Below the pieces are notes generated by a model. The model saw only the letters and a list, made by a program, of their open reading frames with translations. It did no database searches and had not been told where the DNA came from. Made by a program: the position numbers and the translations under genes. From Mycolicibacterium sp. CR10 (GTDB taxonomy: Bacteria > Actinomycetota > Actinomycetes > Mycobacteriales > Mycobacteriaceae), in contig NZ_STGE01000009.1 of assembly GCF_005222675.1 (NCBI RefSeq), forward strand, positions 248,001 to 312,000: DNA of 64,000 nt, read 5' to 3'. Shown piece by piece: positions 47,857 to 55,578 of this stretch. Numbering within the stretch: position 1 is the stretch's first letter; each line of letters begins with the position of its first letter.

Positions 47857-48189
47857 GTGCGCCAAAACCATGGCCCGGGGCGCTGGCCGCTGATGCTGCT
47901 GCGGGTCGTCGACGACTCGATGCGACCCACGCTCAATCCGGGCGACGGCCTGGTGGCGTTGCGTGCCGGGACGCCGCGGCGTGGTCAGCTGAGAGTGTTC
48001 AGAGACCCGCGGAAATCGTCCCGCTGGGTGGTGAAGCGGGTCGGCGAGGTGTTCCACGGTGAGCGGAGCGTGACGTTCGAGGCCCGATCGGACAATCCGA
48101 ATGCGCGCGGGGCCGCAGATTCCCACGAGTTCGGTTGGGTTCAGGCCGACCTGTCCTACCGCGTGGTCTGGACGGTGCGGGCCCGCTAG
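47857..48189 (+). CDS. sodX: Nickel-SOD maturation protease SodX (S26-type)
   Basis: 110-residue signal-peptidase-like serine protease. The Ser/Lys dyad is DDSMRPTLNPGD (Ser21) and RWVVKRVGEV (Lys60). SodX homologues cleave the SodN propeptide to free the N-terminal histidine, and gene pairing with sodN supports this. GTG at 47857 leaves only 22 bases to the divergent sodN start, too short for two promoters, so control elements must reach into the coding ends; ATG at 47893 is an alternative start giving 98 residues. Confidence 0.9.
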   Translation: MRQNHGPGRWPLMLLRVVDDSMRPTLNPGDGLVALRAGTPRRGQLRVFRDPRKSSRWVVKRVGEVFHGERSVTFEARSDNPNARGAADSHEFGWVQADLSYRVVWTVRAR

Positions 48190-48192
48190 GCG

Positions 48193-48348
48193 TCAGAACA
48201 GAACGATCAGGGCGAGGAAGCCCAGGAGTACGAGCGCGATGACTCCGGCCCGCAGAAACGCCATCAGCTGGCTGCGGTTGTAGACGCGGGAGGATTGCCA
48301 CTCGGACGGCTGAAAAGCCGAGCCAGAATTCATCGACGATGACGCCAT
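48193..48348 (-). CDS. Small single-pass membrane protein
   Basis: 51-residue protein. It begins MASSSMNSGSAFQPSEWQSS and has one transmembrane helix (FLRAGVIALVLLGFLALIVLF) ending at the C-terminus, so the N-terminus is probably cytosolic and the tail inserted. gaggagctactg precedes the ATG, a good ribosome-binding site; the longer open frame upstream to 48582 lacks one. It converges with sodX with a 3-base gap. Function unknown. Confidence 0.6.
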   Translation of the reverse strand: MASSSMNSGSAFQPSEWQSSRVYNRSQLMAFLRAGVIALVLLGFLALIVLF

Positions 48349-48714
48349 CAGTAGCTCCTCACCCGCACGTGCGATTTCTCCCCCAGTGAGATCGGTCACA
48401 AAGACCCGTGTGACGGCGATCATAACCTCTGTTGTTCGCTGCGGAGAAATCGGGCGCGGGAGAGTGCCCGTTACACCCGAATTGCTTAGTAGGGCGAGGC
48501 ATTTCGCTCGCATCGAGCCGACCCTGTTGATCGCCGCGGCGTGGCGTCGAGAATCCATCCACAGGGGCGGCCGTGATCGCACAGATTGAGCGGCTCACAG
48601 CCGGTCCAGGGCACCGCCGGCCTGTGGATGAACCTGTGGAAACTGTGGATAGGCCTCCGATTGCTGCGGTATTGCTGGTGGTGCCCGGCGCCTGGACCGT
48701 GCCAGCATGAGGGC
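48349..48714. other. Non-coding region with DnaA-box-like cluster
   Basis: 366 bases between the small membrane protein and the rhodanese gene. The only open frame over it has no usable start signal. The distal part holds four DnaA-box-like nonamers (listed separately). Confidence 0.55.
48555..48652. promoter_or_regulatory. Cluster of four DnaA-box-like sequences
   Basis: CCATCCACA (48555-48563, plus strand) and, on the minus strand, TCATCCACA (48623-48631), GTTTCCACA (48635-48643) and CTATCCACA (48644-48652). Against TTATCCACA they match 7, 8, 7 and 8 of 9. The last three are closely packed and in one orientation. Confidence 0.5.
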
Positions 48715-49056
48715 ATGGATGACACAGACGTGCCGCAGGCGGCCATCGTCGATGTTCCCGCAGCCTTCGACGAGACGGTGGTACTGCTCGACGTGCGTGA
48801 GGACGATGAGTGGCAGCGCGGCCACGCCGAGGGTGCACAGCACATCCCCATGGGCGACGTCCCGGCGCGAATGGCGGAGATCGACACCGAGGCGCAGCTG
48901 TTCGTCGTCTGTCACTCCGGTGGCCGGTCGCAGCGGGTGGCGCAGTATCTGGCCCGCAACGGCTACGAACCCGTCAATGTCTCCGGGGGCATGCTGGCCT
49001 GGGCCGAGGCGGGGCGGCCCGTGGTCACCGACGGCGGCGGCGAGGGCACTGTCTGA
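48715..49056 (+). CDS. Rhodanese-domain protein
   Basis: 113-residue single-domain rhodanese. VVLLDVREDDEWQRGHAEGAQHIPMGDV is the N-terminal CH2A motif and LFVVCHSGGRSQRVAQYL is the active-site loop with the catalytic Cys. The loop CHSGGRS fits a sulfurtransferase acting on thiosulfate or another persulfide donor. It precedes the DUF4328 gene by 19 bases on the same strand, so they may be co-transcribed. Confidence 0.88.
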   Translation: MDDTDVPQAAIVDVPAAFDETVVLLDVREDDEWQRGHAEGAQHIPMGDVPARMAEIDTEAQLFVVCHSGGRSQRVAQYLARNGYEPVNVSGGMLAWAEAGRPVVTDGGGEGTV

Positions 49057-49075
49057 GCCCCATTAGGCTGATCAG

Positions 49076-50116
49076 ATGATCCAGGTGTGTTCCCAGTGCG
49101 GGACGCGGTGGAATGTGCGGGACCGGCAGCGGGTCTGGTGTCCGCGCTGCCGCGGCACGTTGCTGGCGCCGGCGGCGCCCGCCGGGCAGGCGCAGTGGGG
49201 GCCACGTCAGGCGCAACCGCAGCCAGGCCAGCGACGCTCCGGCCCGTCACTGCCCCCGGGATACCGATGGGTGGCCGTGCGGCCCGGCACGCCACCGCCG
49301 CCGCGTCGCGGCCCGCGTGAACTCGGCCCGACGCCCCGCTATTCGGTGATTCCCCGTTGGGGGCTGGTGGAGCATTTCGACGCACCGGCCGAGCAGCAGG
49401 CGCTACGCGCGGGTCCGTCGGCCGCCGCGGTGCGGATGACGCTGGTGGTGACGATGGCGGTGCTCGGCGCCGCGGCGTTCGTCCACCTGGTGCGCTACGT
49501 GCTGCTGATCATCAACCGCTCCGTGCTGCTGAATCCCTGGGTGGCCGGCGCGGCGACGTGGGGCGGCGTCGCGGTCAGCGTCATCGCGATGTTCATGGTC
49601 GTGGCAAGCGCGCTGGTATTGACGAACTGGCTGATCGGGCGGCGGGCGGCCGCCTTCGCCCACCACGGACGTCAGGAACCGAGACCGGCGTGGGCCCTGC
49701 GGGCGGGCTGTCTGGTGCCGCTGGTGAACCTGGCGTGGGCGCCGGTGTTCGTGATCGAGCTGGCCGATGTCGAGGAGCGGTTGAAGTGGCTGCGCCGGCC
49801 GATCGTGGTCTGGTGGGCGGTCTGGGTGGCCAGCACAGCCGTGTCGATCTTCTCGATCGCGACCAGCTTCACCACCGATCCCCAGGGCATCGCCAACAAC
49901 ACCGTGACGACGATCGTGGCCTACCTGCTGGCTCTCGCCGCCCTGCTGCTGGCGCTGCAGGTCTTCCTCGGCTTCGAGCGCCAGCCCGTGGAGCGGCCGT
50001 CGAAGCGCTGGGTGATGGTCGCCACCGACGCGCCTGCGCCCGGCGTCGATCGGACCCCGGACACCCCGGAACCCACGCCTGCGGTTGAGCCCGAAGGGCA
50101 GAACCCGGCAGCATAG
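49076..50116 (+). CDS. Zinc-ribbon DUF4328 membrane protein (Rv3843c-like)
   Basis: 346-residue protein. The N-terminal CSQCGTRWNVRDRQRVWCPRC is a zinc ribbon, then a proline-rich linker to about residue 90. The membrane part has five or six helices: VVTMAVLGAAAFVHLVRYVLLII, GVAVSVIAMFMVVASALVL, and others, with WALRAGCLVPLVNLAWAPVFVIEL as the DUF4328 block. The C-terminal tail is Pro/Thr rich. Function unknown. It lies directly upstream of glpQ1, with which it is probably co-transcribed (4-base gap). Confidence 0.8.
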   Translation: MIQVCSQCGTRWNVRDRQRVWCPRCRGTLLAPAAPAGQAQWGPRQAQPQPGQRRSGPSLPPGYRWVAVRPGTPPPPRRGPRELGPTPRYSVIPRWGLVEHFDAPAEQQALRAGPSAAAVRMTLVVTMAVLGAAAFVHLVRYVLLIINRSVLLNPWVAGAATWGGVAVSVIAMFMVVASALVLTNWLIGRRAAAFAHHGRQEPRPAWALRAGCLVPLVNLAWAPVFVIELADVEERLKWLRRPIVVWWAVWVASTAVSIFSIATSFTTDPQGIANNTVTTIVAYLLALAALLLALQVFLGFERQPVERPSKRWVMVATDAPAPGVDRTPDTPEPTPAVEPEGQNPAA

Positions 50117-50120
50117 CGGT

Positions 50121-50942
50121 ATGAGCTCCGGCGAGACGTTCGGCAGCCACCCGTTCGTGGTGGCGCACCGCGGCGCCTCGGCGGACCGTCCCGAGCACAC
50201 CAGGGCGGCCTATGCGCGGGCTCTTGAGGAGGGCGCCGACGGCGTCGAATGCGATGTCCGGCTCACCAAGGACGGCCATCTCGTCTGTGTGCACGACCGC
50301 AGCCTGGATCGAACCTCGAACGGAACCGGCCTGGTCAGCGACATGACCCTCGCGCAACTGCGCCGGCTGGACTATGGCACGTGGCATCCGAGCTGGCGTG
50401 CGGACGGCAGCCAGGGCGACACCGGTTTGTTGACTCTGGAGGACCTAGTGACGCTAGTCCTGGACTGGAATCGACCGGTCAAGCTGTTCATCGAAACCAA
50501 GCATCCGGTGCGCTACGGGGCGTTGGTGGAGAGCAAGGTGCTGGCGCTGCTGCACCGGTACGGCATCGCGTCGCCGGCGTCTGCGGACCTGTCCCGCGCG
50601 GTGGTGATGTCGTTCTCGGCCGCTGCGGTGTGGCGCATCCGGCGGGCGGCACCCATGTTGCCGACGGTGCTGCTGGGCGAGACGTCGCGATACCTGGGCG
50701 GCGGCGCGGCGACGACGGTGGGCGCGACCGCGGTCGGGCCGTCGATCGCGACGCTGCGCGAGCACCCCGAGTTGGTCGACCGGGCGGCCGCGCAGGGGCG
50801 TGCGCTCTACTGCTGGACCGTCGATCACTACGAGGACGTGCAGTACTGCCAGGCAATCGGTGTGGCCTGGATAGCGACCAACCATCCGGGCCGCACCAAG
50901 GCCTGGCTGCAGAACGGGCTGACCGGCGCCGGTCGGGACTAG
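50121..50942 (+). CDS. glpQ1: Glycerophosphodiester phosphodiesterase GlpQ1
   Basis: 273-residue GDPD-family TIM barrel. VVAHRGASADRPEHTRAAYARALEEGADGVECDVRLTKD contains the catalytic His pair and metal-binding Glu/Asp residues, and HLVCVHDRSLDRTSNGTG the second His. It hydrolyses glycerophosphodiesters to glycerol-3-phosphate and an alcohol. No signal peptide is seen, so it is cytosolic. Four-base convergent overlap with bfrB at 50939-50942, as with Rv3842c and Rv3841 in M. tuberculosis. Confidence 0.93.
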   Translation: MSSGETFGSHPFVVAHRGASADRPEHTRAAYARALEEGADGVECDVRLTKDGHLVCVHDRSLDRTSNGTGLVSDMTLAQLRRLDYGTWHPSWRADGSQGDTGLLTLEDLVTLVLDWNRPVKLFIETKHPVRYGALVESKVLALLHRYGIASPASADLSRAVVMSFSAAAVWRIRRAAPMLPTVLLGETSRYLGGGAATTVGATAVGPSIATLREHPELVDRAAAQGRALYCWTVDHYEDVQYCQAIGVAWIATNHPGRTKAWLQNGLTGAGRD

Positions 50943-51493
50943 AGAGCGCCTCCGGCGGCTTTCGGGGCGGCAGGATCTCCTGCGGGCGCGGCGATCTCGC
51001 GGGCGACGAAATCCTCGAGGTGGAACAGGTCGGCTCCGGCACGGTCGGCGATCCGCACCAACGTCGTCATCATCGCGACCTCTTCGACCTGCTCCCTGAG
51101 GAACCACTGCACGAACTGCTCGCCGAGGTAGTCGCCTTCGTCGCGTGCCGTGGCGGCCAGCCTGCTGATCTGCTCGGTGACTTCGCGCTCCTGGTCCAGC
51201 GCGAGGCCGAGGGCGTCGCGTGGCGTCTCGAACGCGTTGCGCACCGGTTCGATGGGCGGAATCTCCACGGGGACGCCGCGGTCGATGAAGTACTGCACGA
51301 GCATCATCGCGTGATTGCGTTCCTCGACCGATTGACGATAGAACAGCTCGGCCAACCGGGGCAGATCGGAACCGTCGAAATACACCGCGATCGCGAGGTA
51401 CTGCTGCGAGGCGGTGAATTCGCTGCGAACCTGGTCGTGGAGAAGGCCGTGAAATTTGGTATCGAATGCGCCCAATGACTCTGCGGTGGTCAT
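50939..51493 (-). CDS. bfrB: Ferritin BfrB
   Basis: 184-residue ferritin, near the 181 residues of M. tuberculosis BfrB. Ferroxidase residues are in EFTASQQYLAIAVYFD, the E-x2-H pair in SVEERNHAMMLVQYF, and QFVQWFLREQVEEVAMM. It stores iron as a 24-mer shell and has no heme-binding methionine pattern of bacterioferritin. In M. tuberculosis this gene is activated by iron-loaded IdeR; an imperfect IdeR-like site is upstream. Convergent with glpQ1. Confidence 0.95.
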   Translation of the reverse strand: MTTAESLGAFDTKFHGLLHDQVRSEFTASQQYLAIAVYFDGSDLPRLAELFYRQSVEERNHAMMLVQYFIDRGVPVEIPPIEPVRNAFETPRDALGLALDQEREVTEQISRLAATARDEGDYLGEQFVQWFLREQVEEVAMMTTLVRIADRAGADLFHLEDFVAREIAAPAGDPAAPKAAGGAL

Positions 51494-51544
51494 GAAGCGA
51501 GGATATCGCAGTTCAGAGACGTTCTCGGGAGAGGTAGACCTAAT

Positions 51545-51563
51545 TCAGGGCAGCGTGCCCTTA
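51545..51563. promoter_or_regulatory. Weak IdeR-like site upstream of bfrB
   Basis: TCAGGGCAGCGTGCCCTTA matches 12 of 19 positions of the IdeR consensus, with a separate TTAGGT half-site on the minus strand at about 51537-51546. It is 52 bases upstream of the bfrB ATG. The AGGGC/GCCCT arms could equally be a hairpin at the end of the LCP gene. Confidence 0.4.
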
Positions 51564-51618
51564 GTAAGGGCGGCCGTCGTGACTGCGCTCACAGGTGGGC
51601 TCGTGAGTTTGCTGGCGA

Positions 51619-52881
51619 TCAGGGGTTAGCCGCGTCGAGCACGTCCTGCGGTATCGCGGAATCCGACGCCAGCGCCGAGAACAACTGCTGTGCGGCGTCG
51701 CTGTCCCACACCACGATCGAGCCGGAACCGTTTTCGGTGAACTCGGCGATCGGCACCGTGACGGTGGTGATGTCCCCCCGCAGCGCCCACGCCAGCCGGC
51801 CGAGGTCCCAGAGATGATCACCCTCGTCGACCGTGACGGTGTCCACTGCCGCTCGCACCATCGGGTACCACCGCAGCGGGTTGAGCAGCACGGCCGGACT
51901 GGCCGCGCGGTGCACGAGTGCCGACATGAACTGGCGTTGGTTGACCATCCGATCGAGATCGGCCCGCGGTGTGGCGCGGCTGCGCACATAGCCGAGCGCG
52001 GTGCGGCCGTCGAGTTCCTGGCATCCGGCGGGCAGCTCGATACCCGCCAGCGGGTCGCTGATGGGCTCGGTGGGACACACCTGCACGCCACCGACGGCGT
52101 CGACCAGGCCTGCGAACCCGCCGAAGCCGATCTCGGCGTAGTGGTCGATGCGCAGTCCGGTCGCCTGCTCCACCGTCTGTGCCAGCAGCTCAGGACCGCC
52201 GAGCGAGAACGCCGCGTTGATCTTGTCCTCGCCGAAGCCGGGGATAGACACATACGAGTCGCGCGGGATCGAGACCATCGTGGCCGGGGTATCGGAGCCG
52301 AACCCGGGCAGGTGGACCAGCAGGATCGTGTCGGTGCGGCTGTTTCCGAGGTCGCCGCCGGTGGTGAGCTCGGCCTGTTGCTCGGCGGTCAGGCCCTCGC
52401 GACCGTCGGAACCGACGAGAAGCCACGTGGTGCCCGCGCCCTGTGCAGGCCGTTCCGGATAGGCATTGAGCGCGGGGATGCGGGTCAGCGAGGTCTCCAC
52501 CCAGACCCCGACGCCGACCATCGCGAGCACGGTCACCAGCAGCAAGGTCACCAGGATGCGCAGCCAGCGGCGCGTGCGCCGGGGCTTACGTCGCGGGGGA
52601 GTCGGCGCAGCGGGGACGGGCGCGCCGTACGGCGGCGGCGAGGGCCTGCGTTGCGGGGGTGACGCGGAGGGTGGAGGCCGGCGTGACGGGGGTGGCGGCG
52701 GAGGTCGTCGCGATGATGGCGGTGGCGGTGGCGTGCGCGGTGGGGTCGCGGGGTTCGGTGGCCACGGTGCCCGGTAGTTCGGGTCGCGCCGGAGCACGTG
52801 CGGCGGCTCGCGGCGCCCCGGCTCTCTTCCCGGGGGAGGGGGTGGCGCGGGCCCCGGAAAAGGCGGCCGCTTGTCGGTCAC
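51619..52881 (-). CDS. LytR-CpsA-Psr (LCP) family protein (Rv3840-like)
   Basis: 420-residue type II membrane protein. A proline/arginine-rich cytosolic tail (about residues 1-105) precedes one transmembrane helix (WLRILVTLLLVTVLAMVGVGV). The extracellular LCP domain has GSDGREGLT, SRTDTILLVHL, MVSIPRDSYVSIPG, and a late GYVRSRATPRADLDRMVNQRQF with conserved Arg/Asp residues. LCP proteins attach arabinogalactan or other polymers to peptidoglycan. M. tuberculosis Rv3840 at this place is shorter, so this may be the intact form. GTG start. Confidence 0.85.
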   Translation of the reverse strand: MTDKRPPFPGPAPPPPPGREPGRREPPHVLRRDPNYRAPWPPNPATPPRTPPPPPSSRRPPPPPPSRRPPPSASPPQRRPSPPPYGAPVPAAPTPPRRKPRRTRRWLRILVTLLLVTVLAMVGVGVWVETSLTRIPALNAYPERPAQGAGTTWLLVGSDGREGLTAEQQAELTTGGDLGNSRTDTILLVHLPGFGSDTPATMVSIPRDSYVSIPGFGEDKINAAFSLGGPELLAQTVEQATGLRIDHYAEIGFGGFAGLVDAVGGVQVCPTEPISDPLAGIELPAGCQELDGRTALGYVRSRATPRADLDRMVNQRQFMSALVHRAASPAVLLNPLRWYPMVRAAVDTVTVDEGDHLWDLGRLAWALRGDITTVTVPIAEFTENGSGSIVVWDSDAAQQLFSALASDSAIPQDVLDAANP

Positions 52882-52908
52882 AGCAAGAATGTACGGGCTG
52901 CGGGGCCG

Positions 52909-53685
52909 CTACTGCAGCCACCCGAGCCGTCCCGCGAGCAGTGAATATCCGACGAACGCTACGGCGTCGATCACGGTGTGCGCGATGATCAGCGGCCACA
53001 ACCGGCCGGTGCGCTGCCAGGCGTAGCCGAAAACCAGGCCCATGGCGAGGTTGCCCAGCCCTGCACCGAACCCCTGATAGAGGTGATAGGCCCCACGCAG
53101 CAGGCTCGAGATGGCCAGTGCCACCCAGGGGTTGACCCGCAACTGCCGCAACCGGGTCAGCAGGAACCCGACGACGATCACTTCCTCGGCCCAGCCGTTG
53201 CCGAAGGACAGCAGCAGCAGCACCGGGATGCGCCACCAGGTGTCGTTGAGTTCGGCGGGCTCCACCGACGCGTTGGCCCCGAGGATTCGGGCGATCTGGT
53301 ACAGCGCCAGGCCCGGGACGCCGATAAGCAAGGCGAGCCCGATTCCGCCGAGAACATCGGGACGCCAACGGATTCGCCCGAGCCCGACCTGTGCGGGCCC
53401 GATTCCGCTGCGCCACAACAGGTAAATGGCCAGCGCGCCCCACGCCAGCAGTTGGAACAGGCTCGCCAGGTTGAATCCGAGGTCGATGAGGCTGAAGGAG
53501 GAGCGCTGCGGGTTCAGCGCCACGGTCTGACCGGACAGGCCGAGCAGCACGCCTTCGATCAGGCTGAGCAGGGCGGTGTAGGCGCTCAGGGCGAAGGTGA
53601 CCGCCAGCACGACGGCGATCTCGATGCGCAATGCGCGTCGCTGCGGATCGGTCAGATCATGTTCGGGCCCGGTCACCGCAGCCAC
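52909..53685 (-). CDS. CPBP-family intramembrane metalloprotease
   Basis: 258-residue polytopic protein with about seven helices. The CPBP (CAAX/abi) motifs are present: GNGWAEEVIVVGFLLTRLRQL (the EE-x3-GF-x2-R-like motif), LRGAYHLYQGF and LIIAHTVIDAV with conserved histidines. The family includes Rce1-like prenyl proteases and bacteriocin-immunity proteins. Here no precursor peptide is seen nearby. It lies 27 bases upstream of the LCP gene on the same strand and may be co-transcribed. Confidence 0.8.
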   Translation of the reverse strand: MAAVTGPEHDLTDPQRRALRIEIAVVLAVTFALSAYTALLSLIEGVLLGLSGQTVALNPQRSSFSLIDLGFNLASLFQLLAWGALAIYLLWRSGIGPAQVGLGRIRWRPDVLGGIGLALLIGVPGLALYQIARILGANASVEPAELNDTWWRIPVLLLLSFGNGWAEEVIVVGFLLTRLRQLRVNPWVALAISSLLRGAYHLYQGFGAGLGNLAMGLVFGYAWQRTGRLWPLIIAHTVIDAVAFVGYSLLAGRLGWLQ

Positions 53686-53713
53686 GGTAGCCGCGCCGGC
53701 GAATCGGCGACGC

Positions 53714-54523
53714 TCAGGCGCCGCGGGCGCGCAAGCCGTTGAGGAAAGGGCAGCCCATCAGGACCCGGATCGCCTGGCTCAACCCGGTCACGTCGTCGAC
53801 GGGCTTGGCGAACGGCAGTCGGACGTCATGGTCGCCGTCGTCGCCTTCGACCCGCAGCTGCACGCCGTAGCGGTCGAGGCCCAGCGGCCGGACCCGGCCG
53901 CGCCGCAGAGTCGTGGGCAGGCGGCTCGCAAGCCGGTCGACGACGTCGCGGTGCGCGGACTCCAGGTGTTGAAGCCAGCATGACTCCATGGCGCAGAACG
54001 GATCCGGGCTGGCGCCCAGCAGGGCGCCGAGGGCCACCGACTCGGCTCCGGTGGAGTCGGCCACCACCACCGATTCGATTTCGAGACGCATCAGCGCGTA
54101 GCGGGTGTCGGGCTTGGGCTCCACGGACCGGCGAGAGCTGGAATTGACCTGCAGCAACGCGGGATTGGGGTCTGATGTGGCGATCAGGTCGAGCAGTGCC
54201 GGGACCTCGCCCGGCGGCACGTCGTGCAGCCTGCCCTGGATCCAGACAAGCGACCGCACCGGTTCCCGTAGCGGAAGCGGCGCGTAGTCGGTCATCTCCA
54301 GCACTGCCTGCACGCCCGCGTTTCCGGCGGCCACCGCCATCGCGGCCGGCACTGCGTCGGCCGGAACCGTGATCGCGAACGAACCGTCGCCGAGCAGATG
54401 GTGCACAGGCGTCGCAGCGGGGTCGTGGCCCTCGACCGCCAGCATCGCGCCGCCCGCTCGCGCGCACGCGCTGCGGATTCGCTCCGCCGTCGTAGGGGCC
54501 GCCGTCGGTACTGGAGTCGCCAT
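53714..54523 (-). CDS. DUF2470/HugZ-like protein, iron-regulated (Rv3839-like)
   Basis: 269-residue protein. The N-terminal part (ERIRSACARAGGAMLAVEGHD, HHLLGDGSFAITVPAD) and the central beta barrel (PVRSLVWIQGRLHDVPPGE) resemble HugZ-type heme-processing proteins, and the C-terminal DUF2470 region (LGLDRYGVQLRVEGDDGDHDVRLPF) ends the protein. A strong IdeR box lies 20 bases before the ATG, so it should be made in iron starvation. gaaaggcgaagcg precedes the ATG at 54523. Role in heme or iron handling is inferred. Confidence 0.75.
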   Translation of the reverse strand: MATPVPTAAPTTAERIRSACARAGGAMLAVEGHDPAATPVHHLLGDGSFAITVPADAVPAAMAVAAGNAGVQAVLEMTDYAPLPLREPVRSLVWIQGRLHDVPPGEVPALLDLIATSDPNPALLQVNSSSRRSVEPKPDTRYALMRLEIESVVVADSTGAESVALGALLGASPDPFCAMESCWLQHLESAHRDVVDRLASRLPTTLRRGRVRPLGLDRYGVQLRVEGDDGDHDVRLPFAKPVDDVTGLSQAIRVLMGCPFLNGLRARGA

Positions 54524-54542
54524 CGCTTCGCCTTTCTGTTGG

Positions 54543-54561
54543 TAAGGTGAGCCTAACTTAA
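54543..54561. promoter_or_regulatory. IdeR (iron box) site
   Basis: TAAGGTGAGCCTAACTTAA matches the palindromic IdeR consensus at 16 of 19 positions. It lies just upstream of the DUF2470 gene, whose M. tuberculosis counterpart Rv3839 is recalled as iron-regulated. The nearby pheA start on the other strand is 76 bases away. Confidence 0.85.
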
Positions 54562-54636
54562 CTAGCAAAACCTCATCGGCGCAAGGCTTTGATGCAGCGG
54601 AATGGGATTACCGCAGCGAACCGATAGGCTGAACAT

Positions 54637-55578
54637 GTGCCTGGTATCGCGTATCTCGGCCCCGAAGGAACGTTCACCGAGGCTGCCCTGCGTGCCATCG
54701 TGGGCAATGGCCTGATCCCACCGGCCAGCGGTTCGGATACCGCCGGCACCGAGTCCGTCACGCCGATCCCGACCGACACCACGCCCGCCGCGTTGGCCGC
54801 CGTCCGGTCCGGCGATGCCGAGTTCGCGTGTGTCCCGATCGAGAACTCGATCGAGGGATCGGTACTGCCGACGTTGGACAGCCTTGCCGGCGGACCGCCC
54901 CTGCAGATCTATGCCGAGTTGACGCTCGACGTGTCCTTCACCATCGCGGTGCGGCCCGGCACCGCGGCCAGTGACGTGCAGACGGTGGCCGCATTTCCCG
55001 TTGCCGCCGCGCAGGTGAAGAGCTGGCTGGCCGAGCATCTGCCCAGAGCCCAAGTGGTTCCGGCCAATTCGAACGCCGCCTCCGCCCAGGACGTCGCCGC
55101 CGGTCGGGCGGACGCCGCGGTCAGTACCGCGCTCGCCACGCAACGCTACGGTCTGGACACCCTGGCGGCCGGCATCGTCGACGAACCCAACGCCCGTACC
55201 AGGTTCGTCCTCGTCGGTCCTCCCGGTGCGCCGCCGAAGAGCACCGGCGCCGACCGGACGTCGGTGGTGTTGCGCCTGGACAACGTTCCCGGCGCGTTGG
55301 TGGCGGCGATGACCGAACTGGCGATCCGCGACATCGACCTGACCCGCATCGAGTCCAGACCGACCCGCACCGAGTTGGGCACCTACGTGTTCTTTCTCGA
55401 CTTCGTCGGGCACATCGATGACGACTCGGTGGCCGAGGCGTTGCGGGCGCTGCACCGGCGGTGCGCGGACGTGCGCTATCTGGGTTCGTGGCCGACGGGT
55501 GAGGCCGCGGGGGCGACACCGCCCCAGCTGGATGAGGCGACGGCGTGGCTGGAAAGGCTGAAGGAGGGCAGGCGATGA
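54637..55578 (+). CDS. pheA: Prephenate dehydratase
   Basis: 313-residue enzyme converting prephenate to phenylpyruvate in phenylalanine synthesis. The catalytic TRF motif is Thr188-Arg189-Phe190 in EPNARTRFVLVG. Earlier blocks are IAYLGPEGTFTEAAL, VPIENSIEGSV and FPVAAAQVKSWL. The C-terminal ACT domain (SVVLRLDNVPGALVAAMTEL, IDLTRIESRPTR) gives feedback control by phenylalanine. GTG start. The stop overlaps the phosphoglycerate mutase-like gene (ATGA). Confidence 0.95.
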   Translation: MPGIAYLGPEGTFTEAALRAIVGNGLIPPASGSDTAGTESVTPIPTDTTPAALAAVRSGDAEFACVPIENSIEGSVLPTLDSLAGGPPLQIYAELTLDVSFTIAVRPGTAASDVQTVAAFPVAAAQVKSWLAEHLPRAQVVPANSNAASAQDVAAGRADAAVSTALATQRYGLDTLAAGIVDEPNARTRFVLVGPPGAPPKSTGADRTSVVLRLDNVPGALVAAMTELAIRDIDLTRIESRPTRTELGTYVFFLDFVGHIDDDSVAEALRALHRRCADVRYLGSWPTGEAAGATPPQLDEATAWLERLKEGRR

